Assembly: GCA_021731365.1 (NCBI GenBank)
Contig: JAKFXL010000005.1
Span: 1-50,909 of the forward strand
Origin: Gammaproteobacteria bacterium
Lineage (GTDB): Bacteria; Pseudomonadota; Gammaproteobacteria; Tenderiales; Tenderiaceae
DNA: 50,909 nt
Direction: 5' to 3'
A program made the translations under genes and the position numbers. How positions within the stretch are numbered: the first letter of the stretch is position 1; each line of letters begins with the position of its first letter. The notes under the pieces were generated by a model. The model saw nothing but the letters and a program-made list of their open reading frames with translations, was not told where the DNA came from and made no database searches. Below are positions 21,201-28,678 of the stretch, one piece after another.

Positions 21201-21313
21201 ATGCCCTCTCAAAAGCCATAGAAGAAATTAGAGAGGCTGTACCCCACATCTCAAATGAGCCACCATTACATACAAATAACATACCTCCATCAGAGTACAA
21301 AAAACCAACGTAA
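18224..21313 (+). CDS. Fused MFS-type membrane protein / spermidine-synthase-like methyltransferase-fold protein
   Basis: This 1029-residue protein has three parts. Residues 1 to about 440 form many hydrophobic helices with the repeated family phrase LSGIASLTYQVTWVRLLGLSMGS and two G-A-x-F-P and G-x-x-L-G-A-x-x-x-G-F blocks, as in fused MFS/spermidine-synthase proteins. Residues about 450-720 carry a spermidine-synthase-like Rossmann fold: FVVGFGGGTTTRAL (near 535-548) as the nucleotide-binding loop, VELEPAVIEAD for the acidic loop, and LIVAQPSHPWLAGAANVFT for the active-site region. In true spermidine synthases the last block is (D)(S/T)(S/T)D-P; here it is Q-P-S-H-P, so polyamine synthesis is doubtful. 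Residues 720-1029 are soluble and helical, perhaps TPR-like. AT-rich compared with rnf and metG. The real reaction is unknown. Confidence 0.8.
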   Translation: MNFVLTASFLVLSGIASLTYQVTWVRLLGLSMGSTSASISTVLAAFFLGMALGSYLAEKITRNRINSLTPYIILELLIGVSGLLLLPILLHLDSLMAILPAIGTEISLKFAATLLLLSIPTMCMGATFPVMASILIRNKNEIGLRISQLYSLNTAGAVLGAFLTGFVLIPNWGLDGAIYIAFSLNMIIAIVAIYANKKFTRTITTNNKDKEDEYLEADEAHNKDRTKAIIVLAATGFISIATQVGWTKYLSVFTGTTIYGFSAILTVFLSGITAGSWAIKNHLEKIKNPQLWMSVGLLLLGSSLILTRVGFSLIPDIYEYLNHYTSVQSLNNITKYLIIFLMLFIPTFILGALFPLNLKLYCGTLKAVRTRVGKAYSINTVASIFGAIFAGFFFIPEYGTDALLTIMASGTLLLSMLFLGSITELNKKIAISVSVAAALILAIQTPHLNYKELIASIGYQWDDDVISGKKPEFIFIKEGKAGIVSLVTYDKTIAKLQSNGLNESLIHMSDQNKTMLTESLLGIIPYILHENPKSAFVVGFGGGTTTRALTLTDIESIRVVELEPAVIEADRQLYTGEIPALKDPRVKINFNDARNTLLIENKTYDLIVAQPSHPWLAGAANVFTRQFWELTKSRLNKGGVFGQWVNLFKMDVTTLQSLFQAFYNVYPYGLSFANLHTGDLILIGSTQPITFDYDRISKILSQDKIKNTLSIHDIHEPADLLWYFALSRDEALSASAGSPSNTDTNIISEVRLSALTKQPDGKEDPYQFLRDNFKLDLLPYLGEDAIDKLYLQANYYISWNDIDLAKKASNQLKTIAPVLARGIDYEIAWHDYDFKTAINLYNKYQEWPDRTHKQHALLLTKNGQLDSAFESLDNIKDDSIKDETYAQILYRTNNIQTLYSLPSENDEYKKWKLLDISKNDIEVAGDYLRKITLSSPNDIPQMITLLKYYKQSSKFSAHSKEIESLSKTLNSEKERLENIVKKGIPKEDTMRINALSKAIEEIREAVPHISNEPPLHTNNIPPSEYKKPT

Positions 21314-21720
21314 TCGTCTCAAGAGGCATACCTGATAAGGCACATTCTACACCATCGATCACGACCCGAGCTTCAGCAATCAGTCTCATATGATCTAAAA
21401 AAACGGAACACAATAGCTACAACCATCTGTTTTCTCAGGAAAATTAAGAAAAACAGCATTAATTACAATACAGTTAAATAATAAAACACCATCTACGGTC
21501 ACAATCTCCCCCTGCAAGGACCGTTCAACAAAAACATCTATCACTCAAGTCACCTCAATATTGAGCCGATACGATCACATATGGCTGCTACTTTTCCAAA
21601 AACACCCTATTGATACTCATATCATTGAGATGAACATCACAGTTATGACTATACATAGCATCTAACATGATAGTCAGAAACCTTTAATTCATAACGAAAT
21701 GGGAGCACCGAACTCATAAC
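21314..21720. other. Intergenic region between the fused protein and the DUF1631 gene
   Basis: These 407 bases show no plausible gene, tRNA or strong hairpin. They presumably carry the promoter of the DUF1631 gene. A GGGAG sequence about 15 bases before the ATG at 21721 is a weak, distant ribosome site. Confidence 0.4.
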
Positions 21721-24147
21721 ATGGCCCTTCACGATAACAACGTGGTCCCTCTAAACTCTTTAACATCAGAAAGTGATCGGAAGAAAGCTCACTTGTTGAT
21801 TGATGAAGCACACACAATTACGTTACGTTATTTATCAACACTTCTTAAACGCATGCTGGACAATGCGGACGACACACTGTTTGAGCTTGCCGATAAAGCA
21901 GAAAGCAACGTACTCCAAAGCAGCTATTTTGATGCTATGCGAGAATTACGTATGCAACGGGAAGTTATTGAAAACAGATTCAGCCAATATATCGAAACCG
22001 GATTCAGAAAGCTCCTTAAGCCAGAAAACTATAACGTTTCAACTGCGAGTGAGCACAAGAGCATAGATGCTATGTCATTAGTCAATGAATCTGACCTGGA
22101 AGAGTCATTAGCTGTTAGCTCTACTGTCGCCAAAGTCAACAATCGACTTGCTCGGGAGCTATATGCTATTGAACAACGATTCTCTGCATTAGATCCGACC
22201 AAAGCTATCCACATGGAAGATCTACCACTATCACCCAAGGAAATTTGTGAAGCATTTCGTGAATCTATAAAGAATTTTGATGTAGAAACCAGTATAAAAC
22301 TGATCATCTACAAATTGTATGATAAATATGTAACATCAAACCTCTCTCATCTATATGAAGAGGTCAACCTTCTTTTCATAAAATCAGATGTGCTTCCACA
22401 TCTAAAAATGACCATAAAACCACTACCTCAGGCGAGAAGAAGTGACCGCTCATACCCATCAGAACACCATAAAGATGGTTCTTTTTCACCCACTCCATCA
22501 CCCACATCACAATCCCTGGACAATGGGGCTGGTTACAACTACATCAACGGTGAGAAACTCATTGGGACGCTACAAAACTTACTAACAAACAGGCAGATAA
22601 TATCCTCCGGGTACAATACAAACAACAATGCTTCCGTACCACATATAGACCCTATCGATATTGTCAATGCATTATCGTCAATTCAAATGCGGGAATCCAG
22701 ATTTGAGCCATTTGAATCCATAGAACAGTTAAAAGAGGCCCTTTCATTAGAAATAAAAACATCAATATCAAATGGAAAATTGAATCTTGTGAGCACTATT
22801 GATAATGATATTATCGATATTGTGGCAATGATTTTTGACTTCATACTTGATGACAAAAATCTATCATCCATAGCAAAAGCACTTCTTTCAAGATTACAGA
22901 TACCTATACTAAAAGTGGCCATTAGTGACAATGAGTTCTTCAGCAAAAAACAGCACCCCGCGCGCCAATTACTAAATAAAATGGCACAAGCCGCCATAGG
23001 TATCGATGATGACACTCGCATAGAAAGCAGCCCTCTATTACAAAAGATAGATTACATTGTTAGTCGGATAACAAATAGTTTTAACGATAACGTAATTTTG
23101 TTCGATGAGCTTATTATAGAATTTGATCGCTTCTATAATTTATCCATTCATCAAGATAAAAATGCTCAAGAGAAAAACAAGAAACTATTCGAATCACGTG
23201 AAAAAAATAAATTAACCAGCGCATGGGTAATGGAGTGTATTGCCAGTCGAATAAAAGACAAAGAAATCCCAAAACCTGTATACGAGATAATTTCCGGACC
23301 ATGGCGACAAGTCATGATGAATACTTACTTAAATGGTAGTGATGATAGCGCCCTATGGAAAGAGCAACTTCGGTTTATTGATCTTTTGATTTGGTCAATA
23401 GAGCCAAAAAAAACGGAATCCGACAAAAAAAGGCTCGCCAATATTCTTATGGAACTTTTAATAACATTGCAAGATGGTTTAAGCTCCATCAATTTAGATA
23501 AAAAAGATATGGATGATCTTCTATCTGGTTTAGAAGAGTGTCATATAGCAAGCATGCGCGGTGAAAATATCCCTGTTTCCAAAAACAGAGTCCACATCAA
23601 ATGTGACCATTCAACCTCGTCAGAATCACATGAAACAAATGAAACAAATGAAATCGATACCGCTCTTACTGAAATGCAGATTCAACTTAATAAAATGAAT
23701 AAACTAGAAGAGATGTTAAATACGCCAATTCTCGACATAGATGACGTTGTAACCATAACAAGCATGCATAAGACCTTTGATACTAATGGCGCCAGTGAAG
23801 AGACTGATGAAATCACCATTACCACCACACCACATAAAAAGGTTGAGCCACTGGTTGACGATAAATTTTGGCAACAAACATTAGAATTAAAAATGGGACA
23901 ATGGCTTAACATTACCGATAAAGATGGAAAAAATAAACATTTGCGCTTGGTCTGGAAGAGCGATTATTTAGGTGAGTGTAGTTTCACCAATTGGAAATTC
24001 AAAGTAGTAGCCGAATTCTCTTTTAACGAACTGGCCGCACTTTTCAGAAGCAACCAAGCTTCACCAATCGAGACCCTGCCACTATTCGAGCGTGCAATAG
24101 ATACCATAATAAACACATTACATCAGCGAACCTCTGCCAATAACTAA
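21721..24147 (+). CDS. DUF1631 family protein
   Basis: This 808-residue, largely helical, cytoplasmic-looking protein resembles the DUF1631 family, sometimes wrongly labelled thymidine phosphorylase. Supporting features are the N-terminal stretch with L-x-x-L-L-K-x-M-L-D-N-x-D-D-x-L-F-E-L-A and M-R-E-L-R, a middle region with PARQLLNKMAQAAIG (about 416-430), and the C-terminal beta segment beginning WLNITDKDG and ending in a helix, as in family members. It has no signal peptide or membrane helix. Function is unknown. The gene is AT-rich, with poorly conserved low-complexity linkers around residues 245-270 and 630-650. It lies 88 bases before nth on the same strand and shares an AT-rich islet with the preceding gene. 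Confidence 0.75.
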   Translation: MALHDNNVVPLNSLTSESDRKKAHLLIDEAHTITLRYLSTLLKRMLDNADDTLFELADKAESNVLQSSYFDAMRELRMQREVIENRFSQYIETGFRKLLKPENYNVSTASEHKSIDAMSLVNESDLEESLAVSSTVAKVNNRLARELYAIEQRFSALDPTKAIHMEDLPLSPKEICEAFRESIKNFDVETSIKLIIYKLYDKYVTSNLSHLYEEVNLLFIKSDVLPHLKMTIKPLPQARRSDRSYPSEHHKDGSFSPTPSPTSQSLDNGAGYNYINGEKLIGTLQNLLTNRQIISSGYNTNNNASVPHIDPIDIVNALSSIQMRESRFEPFESIEQLKEALSLEIKTSISNGKLNLVSTIDNDIIDIVAMIFDFILDDKNLSSIAKALLSRLQIPILKVAISDNEFFSKKQHPARQLLNKMAQAAIGIDDDTRIESSPLLQKIDYIVSRITNSFNDNVILFDELIIEFDRFYNLSIHQDKNAQEKNKKLFESREKNKLTSAWVMECIASRIKDKEIPKPVYEIISGPWRQVMMNTYLNGSDDSALWKEQLRFIDLLIWSIEPKKTESDKKRLANILMELLITLQDGLSSINLDKKDMDDLLSGLEECHIASMRGENIPVSKNRVHIKCDHSTSSESHETNETNEIDTALTEMQIQLNKMNKLEEMLNTPILDIDDVVTITSMHKTFDTNGASEETDEITITTTPHKKVEPLVDDKFWQQTLELKMGQWLNITDKDGKNKHLRLVWKSDYLGECSFTNWKFKVVAEFSFNELAALFRSNQASPIETLPLFERAIDTIINTLHQRTSANN

Positions 24148-24235
24148 ACTTACCCCTCCCCACTCCAAGAGCTTGCCGTCTGGCCATCTTGCTGGCACCA
24201 TACTATGCCATATGACAAACAGCTAGCCACCACCC

Positions 24236-24871
24236 ATGAATAGAGAAAAACGCACTGAAATCTTTCGCCGTCTGCAAGCAGAGAACCCCACCCCAACCAC
24301 CGAGTTAAATTACACTACCCCATTCGAGCTTCTAGTTGCTGTGCTACTATCAGCCCAGGCAACAGATAAGGGGGTAAATAAAGCAACGTCCAAACTCTTC
24401 CCTGTTGCAAATACACCAGCATCTATTCTGGCATTAGGCGTTGAAGAGTTAAAGCAGTACATTAAAACTATTGGCCTGTTTAATACAAAAGCCGAAAACC
24501 TGATCAAGACCTGCACAATCCTGATCAAAGAACACCATAGTGTTATACCCCAAACCCGTGAAGCATTAGAAAAACTACCTGGTGTCGGTCGAAAAACTGC
24601 TAATGTTATTCTTAATACTGCGTTTGGACAGCCAACATTGGCTGTAGATACACATATTTTTCGCATATCCAATCGCACAAAAATTGCGCCAGGAAAAAAT
24701 GTGCTGGAGGTCGAGCTGGGTCTGTTAAAATTTATTCCCAAAGAATATCTACTGAATGCTCATCACTGGTTAATATTGCACGGGCGTTACGTTTGCATTG
24801 CACGTAAACCTAGGTGCGAAGCGTGTATAATTGAGGACCTGTGCGAATTCAAAGACAAGGTTTATAACTAA
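24236..24871 (+). CDS. nth: Endonuclease III
   Basis: Nth is the bifunctional DNA glycosylase/AP lyase that removes oxidised pyrimidines. The 211-residue protein has the helix-hairpin-helix LPGVGRK (114-120) with catalytic K120, the conserved VDTHIFR with catalytic D138, and the 4Fe-4S loop C187-x6-C194-x2-C197-x5-C203. In E. coli nth is the last gene of the rsx (rnf) operon; here it is separated from rnfE by two genes, which suggests an insertion or rearrangement in this lineage. The DUF1841 gene starts two bases after its stop codon. Confidence 0.98.
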   Translation: MNREKRTEIFRRLQAENPTPTTELNYTTPFELLVAVLLSAQATDKGVNKATSKLFPVANTPASILALGVEELKQYIKTIGLFNTKAENLIKTCTILIKEHHSVIPQTREALEKLPGVGRKTANVILNTAFGQPTLAVDTHIFRISNRTKIAPGKNVLEVELGLLKFIPKEYLLNAHHWLILHGRYVCIARKPRCEACIIEDLCEFKDKVYN

Positions 24872-24872
24872 C

Positions 24873-25298
24873 ATGTTTGGCAATGACCGCAACTCCATCC
24901 GTCAGTACTACATCGATGTCTGGCACAAAGCCCGGAACAACCAGCCACTCGAACCGCTGGAGAAGATCATCGCCGACATCATCACGCAACACCCCGAATA
25001 TCAGCCGGTTCTCTCTGACAGCGACACCGCCCTTGGCCGTGAGTACCTACCCGAGATGGGTGCCACCAACCCCTTTATGCACATGGGGATGCACATCGCC
25101 ATACACGAACAGCTGGGCACTAATCGCCCTGATGGCATTCGTGAAATCTATGGCAAGGTTGTTAAACAGTGTGGTGATCCGCATAAAGCAGAACATCAAA
25201 TGATGGAGTGTCTGGCGGAGATGATGTGGCAGGCACAGCGTAGCGGTACCGCGCCGGATGAAAAAGAGTATCTGCGTAAGCTGAAAAAACTGGCGTAA
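24873..25298 (+). CDS. DUF1841 family protein
   Basis: This is a small (141 residues), soluble, conserved proteobacterial protein of unknown function. The start at 24873 (MFGNDRNSIRQYYIDVW) follows the nth stop by one base; an upstream in-frame ATG at 24831 would sit inside nth. Family features are QPLEPLEKIIADIITQHPEYQPVL, NPFMHMGMHIAIHEQL and the C-terminal CGDPHKAEHQMMECLAEMMWQAQ, rich in His and Met, which could bind a metal (inference). It is probably translated with nth. Confidence 0.88.
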   Translation: MFGNDRNSIRQYYIDVWHKARNNQPLEPLEKIIADIITQHPEYQPVLSDSDTALGREYLPEMGATNPFMHMGMHIAIHEQLGTNRPDGIREIYGKVVKQCGDPHKAEHQMMECLAEMMWQAQRSGTAPDEKEYLRKLKKLA

Positions 25299-25318
25299 AG
25301 AGCCGGAACCACACCTCG

Positions 25319-25325
25319 CCTAATC
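25319..25325 (+). repeat. Target-site duplication, left copy (CCTAATC)
   Basis: The 7-base sequence CCTAATC lies directly before the left end of the 25326-28602 element and recurs directly after its right end. Neighbouring bases differ on both sides (G outside here, A inside the right copy), so the duplication is exactly seven bases. Confidence 0.8.
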
Positions 25326-25367
25326 TGTAGTAGTTAAGATCCGGACCTGACCTGACAGGCTGTGTCA
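25326..25367 (+). repeat. Left terminal inverted repeat and subterminal hairpin of the cassette
   Basis: TGTAGTAGTT (25326-25335) is followed by A-AGA and, after 13 bases, TGACA-GGCTG-TGTCA (25353-25367). The matching right end lies at 28567-28602 in inverse orientation. Confidence 0.8.
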
Positions 25368-25438
25368 TATATCGAATGGCGGGGTACGGCCAGGAGCGGA
25401 CACTGGGGCCCTTTTTATTAGCTTATAGCTATTGTCCT

Positions 25439-28291
25439 TCAGCTTACATGCTTATTAATATCAAAACGACCAACTGATGGATATCTTCTTTCTATACTCG
25501 CCAATTCAAAATAATCACAATCCGAGAACCGCTTTATGAAAAATATATAAAGCTTGGCCATCTCTTTTTCTTGCCGCTTTCCCATTAGAAGCCTTTTAGT
25601 TTTTTCTAATAGCTTTGAATTTTTATTCTTATCTGAAAATACTCTTTCAAGAACATCAGGACATCTACTATATATAAATACCAGAAAATCAAGCTTCCCT
25701 TTTTTGTCATCAACATTCTGTGACGGGCTGAAAATGGTTTCTGATAAAACGTGTTCATTTTCAGACAAAATTCTCTTTCCTAAATTTTCGTCTTCTTCAT
25801 CCATTATGTGCTTCACTATTGACATCTCTTTGTCACATTCGGAACAATCATGAAGATCGATTTTATATTTAGTACCCTTTTTCAACCTTTCTAAAGAAAG
25901 TTCATAATTTAGATTAATGAACATATCATCAATGTAGTCACTTTTCTGGATCACCTTTGAAAGATAGATCATATAGTTTTCACTTTTAGAATTTCGCAAC
26001 AAACTTATGATAGCTTTATGATAATGATCAATCTCATCATCATCTTTGTAAAGCAATTCCAGCATTGAAAAATCAAATTTATCAGAAATTTCTTTTAGCT
26101 TTTTATCGTTATAGAGTGCAATAAATATGAGTATATTTGAGTAATTTTGGACATCGACTGCTTCAATTGTACTAAAAGCCTCTAAAACCTTATCAACCCT
26201 GATTTTATCTGCCAGCTCCCTGCCTCTTTTTTTCGAATCTTTATCATCATTTTTAATCCCGAGTATTGCTTCAATAACACCAAGGTAACTATCAACTAAG
26301 TCTTTAAGCTCACCATAAGCCTCCATAAGATTTTTGTTCAATAAACCAGCTATGCCCTCAATATTATTCTTAACTTGCTCATTTGACCATTCAGGGGAAA
26401 TCCAGCGCAAATTATTGACAAGGCTCGCATAGTGATATGCTGCCCTAGCACCTGAATACACCGTTATATCTATATTAAAATTCAAATCAGACAGCTTATC
26501 AGCAATATACTTCCTCTCACTTTCGCCCAAAAAAAGCGCCACTCTATTTAGAAAATAGGAAAACCGTGATTTATCTTCAAGATCGCAATTTACGATATTG
26601 CTTAACATTCGATCAATTAATGTCTTACTTATAGGAAAACAGTTATATTTCTCGTTATTCAGTGTGTTGACTAAATTTGACATGAAATAAGCCGAGTCCC
26701 TGTTACAATCAATCAGCCACTCCTCCAATAGATCGTTATTATCTTGCAGTATCTTTAAAACCCCCTTATTTAATCTGATTAATGAATTCAGCTTGCTCAC
26801 ACGAGCAGGTTTTAATGTAGTATTGCTTTTGTCCATCAGCTCTTTGGCTATTTCTTCAATAAACCCTGATCGGTTAAGCTCATACCCGCACCATTTAAAA
26901 CTGAACATAATATATTCAAGGATATTGGCATGCCCTTTTTCGTAGTCAGTTGACTTAAGTATGTTCTGAAATACGCCCATTAAGTATTTCTTTTCTTCCA
27001 CTGAGGATTTTATAGAAGAAAAGATATCGAGTACTTTTCGTGAATACTCGTAATGCTTGTTTCTAACAAGACCATCTTTCACCTTGCAGTAATCGGTTAT
27101 TACTTTTTCAGCTTTTTGTAGCCAGGCAGGATCAGCGCTATGTGCATTTAGATCATTAATCACTACCTCCTTGCTTACACCATAATCCAACGTTGCAAAT
27201 TGATAGGCCGCGACAGTCACGATAACTAAGTTCAAATTCTTATCATCATGAAGCAAATTGAGGTCGTTAGCCGCGATATTCCATCCTTCTGTTAAGCTGT
27301 AATTAAATAACCAAGGCGTCTTTTCTTTAGAAGCCCGTTCTATTCTTGTTTCTATACGAGAATGGTAATCCTTTGCGTTAACTTTAAGGCCGTTGCCCAT
27401 TAATAAAGTTTTAATCCACACTTGATTTTCAAGGCAGTATTTTTTCAAAAGCGCAACCTGAGTTGACCCTACAATATCAACAATGGGATAATTTTTTAGA
27501 AATTCACTGTCTAGAGAAGTACTTGTATTCCAATTGGCAAGAACATAAAAACCATCATGAGAAGCTTGAAATATATTTTCCAAAATAGCAGAGGGGATAG
27601 ACTGTGCATCATCAATCAGTATCAATGATTTTTCTCTTGGAGCTGAAAAAAATGAGTTATCCGTTAAACCTTCTTTGGTTAAATCAAAAATAAGCCAGCC
27701 AGCCTTATGGAATTCATAAGCGGCTTGGTATGTAAGTAGAGACTTACCACAACCACTATTCCCTTTCAGAACACACTTACATGCCAGTCTTAGTCTGTTA
27801 GATAAGTTATTAACGACTACTTTATTGACTGGACAGGAAAGAACATTCCTGTTGTTGAGACCTGAACACGTCAGTGCGGTCGAATATTTCTTCTCTAAAT
27901 TAGTGAAACCAACTCTTTTGAAAACTACGTAAGGCTGATTTTTATATACCCGAGCCTTAGCTGCCGCTTCCGCAGAATTCTTCCAACCATGCAAGACTTC
28001 TGCAGAATAACCTGAGCCATTATTCTTATCTATCAGCGTTGAGCATTTGTTACATAAATGAATGCCGTTATCAAAAGAGCGTCTTTCTTCCTCAGAAAGA
28101 TCAGGATTTGCCCTAGGTCCACTATCAATAGAGGCTGAATGTATATGAGCAGCAACACCTACATACTCTTTATTAGCAGGATCATCAGATGGTCCGATCG
28201 TGGCCACCCCGCAACATGGATTAGAGCAGTGAAACCCGACCCTTTCCGCTAATAACCTCTTATCTGGCTCGCTAAAATCATGGCGCGCCAC
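25439..28291 (-). CDS. HNH-like nuclease domain fused to a P-loop NTPase; predicted defence protein
   Basis: This 950-residue protein combines an N-terminal HNH-like zinc/nuclease domain (about 15-90) with a P-loop ATPase and a long helical C-terminal half. The HNH part has C22 with C26/C27, AAHIHSAS (47-54), GPR (58-60), DNGIHLC (74-80) and CNKC (80-83) with LID; the His often following the last Cys is Ser here. Walker A is GNSGCGKS (177-184) and Walker B is LILIDDAQ (223-230). Residues about 300-950 look like helical, repeat-type sensor sequence with no recognised catalytic motif. The layout resembles STAND-type anti-phage or anti-plasmid proteins with a nuclease effector, so a defence role is inferred, not shown. 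The start is GTG at 28291, set by AGGAAAGG about ten bases upstream; there is no in-frame ATG near. Very AT-rich compared with neighbours, and carried in a transposon-like cassette. Confidence 0.85.
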   Translation of the reverse strand: MARHDFSEPDKRLLAERVGFHCSNPCCGVATIGPSDDPANKEYVGVAAHIHSASIDSGPRANPDLSEEERRSFDNGIHLCNKCSTLIDKNNGSGYSAEVLHGWKNSAEAAAKARVYKNQPYVVFKRVGFTNLEKKYSTALTCSGLNNRNVLSCPVNKVVVNNLSNRLRLACKCVLKGNSGCGKSLLTYQAAYEFHKAGWLIFDLTKEGLTDNSFFSAPREKSLILIDDAQSIPSAILENIFQASHDGFYVLANWNTSTSLDSEFLKNYPIVDIVGSTQVALLKKYCLENQVWIKTLLMGNGLKVNAKDYHSRIETRIERASKEKTPWLFNYSLTEGWNIAANDLNLLHDDKNLNLVIVTVAAYQFATLDYGVSKEVVINDLNAHSADPAWLQKAEKVITDYCKVKDGLVRNKHYEYSRKVLDIFSSIKSSVEEKKYLMGVFQNILKSTDYEKGHANILEYIMFSFKWCGYELNRSGFIEEIAKELMDKSNTTLKPARVSKLNSLIRLNKGVLKILQDNNDLLEEWLIDCNRDSAYFMSNLVNTLNNEKYNCFPISKTLIDRMLSNIVNCDLEDKSRFSYFLNRVALFLGESERKYIADKLSDLNFNIDITVYSGARAAYHYASLVNNLRWISPEWSNEQVKNNIEGIAGLLNKNLMEAYGELKDLVDSYLGVIEAILGIKNDDKDSKKRGRELADKIRVDKVLEAFSTIEAVDVQNYSNILIFIALYNDKKLKEISDKFDFSMLELLYKDDDEIDHYHKAIISLLRNSKSENYMIYLSKVIQKSDYIDDMFINLNYELSLERLKKGTKYKIDLHDCSECDKEMSIVKHIMDEEDENLGKRILSENEHVLSETIFSPSQNVDDKKGKLDFLVFIYSRCPDVLERVFSDKNKNSKLLEKTKRLLMGKRQEKEMAKLYIFFIKRFSDCDYFELASIERRYPSVGRFDINKHVS

Positions 28292-28420
28292 CTAATTAGC
28301 CTTTCCTATTCTAATTGCTGATACAAGTAGTACACTCCACCCTTTGAGCAGAAAAGAATTATACGAAAGTCTATTCACAACTCCTTGGGTCATATTTAAA
28401 TGAACATATTTATTTGACAT
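28292..28420 (-). pseudogene. 42-codon fragment of a membrane protein upstream of the HNH-ATPase gene
   Basis: The ATG at 28420 has a good ribosome site (AAAGGA, about 7 bases away) and reads MSNKYVHLNMTQ...NRLSYNSFLLKGWSVLLVSA, then stops after seven more residues. The phrase NSF-L-KGW-x-V-x-LVSA is typical, from memory, of the first helix of small multi-helix membrane proteins of about 150 residues, so the gene looks 3'-truncated. Its TAG stop directly abuts the GTG of the HNH-ATPase gene and its last codons contain that gene's ribosome site, so it could now act as a translated leader. An in-frame ATG at 28480 is less likely as a start. Confidence 0.5.
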
Positions 28421-28566
28421 ATAACGATCCTTTTCAAACTCTTTAGTTTTCATACACCCGTTATTTTTGCGCTTATACATTCAAAACAACGTCCGCTAAG
28501 GGTCAACAACAGCCACCTGTCCTATCTCGAATAGGTTGGATTCACTCATTTGTGACAAAAAACATC

Positions 28567-28602
28567 TGACACCATCTGTCATATCAAGTCTGAACTACTA
28601 CA
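28567..28602 (-). repeat. Right terminal inverted repeat and subterminal hairpin of the cassette
   Basis: Read on the minus strand from 28602: TGTAGTAGTT-C-AGA, seven bases, then TGACA-GATGG-TGTCA ending at 28567. This mirrors the left end, with a shorter spacer (7 versus 13 bases). Confidence 0.8.
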
Positions 28603-28609
28603 CCTAATC
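28603..28609 (+). repeat. Target-site duplication, right copy (CCTAATC)
   Basis: Second copy of the 7-base direct repeat that flanks the cassette. Removing one copy and the cassette would join 25318 to CCTAATC and 28610, restoring an ordinary DUF1841-fabV intergenic region of about 90 bases. Confidence 0.8.
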
Positions 28610-28678
28610 GGTTACGCAAACAGCGCAGATTCAATCGGTGGTAGTAACGGGTTGAACCTACGCTTCTACATAACCAAC

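Larger units (their letters stand above)
25326..28602. mobile_element. Non-autonomous transposon-like cassette carrying an HNH-ATPase gene
   Basis: Both ends are the perfect 10-base terminal inverted repeat TGTAGTAGTT (25326-25335) and AACTACTACA (28593-28602), with ends of the TG...CA type. The repeats continue imperfectly (T-n-AGA) into a subterminal TGACA-N5-TGTCA hairpin at each end. A 7-base direct repeat CCTAATC flanks the unit. The interior, 3,277 bases in total, is AT-rich and holds one large HNH/P-loop-ATPase gene and a 42-codon membrane-protein fragment, both on the minus strand. No transposase or integrase is present, so movement must be supplied in trans. TG...CA ends, subterminal repeats and a 7-base duplication are compatible with IS21-, IS3- or Tn7-like machinery; I cannot assign the family. 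Confidence 0.8.

Noticed and set aside
17086-24871. Terminal repeats or integrase marking the rnfE-nth islet as a mobile element
   Set aside because: No paired inverted or direct repeats and no integrase were found, so only an islet of likely foreign composition is claimed.
25387-25415. Weak GC-rich hairpin with a T-run in the left part of the cassette, possible terminator of the DUF1841 gene
   Set aside because: The stem needs bulges and the position is 89 bases after the gene, inside the cassette, so the support is too weak for a separate call.
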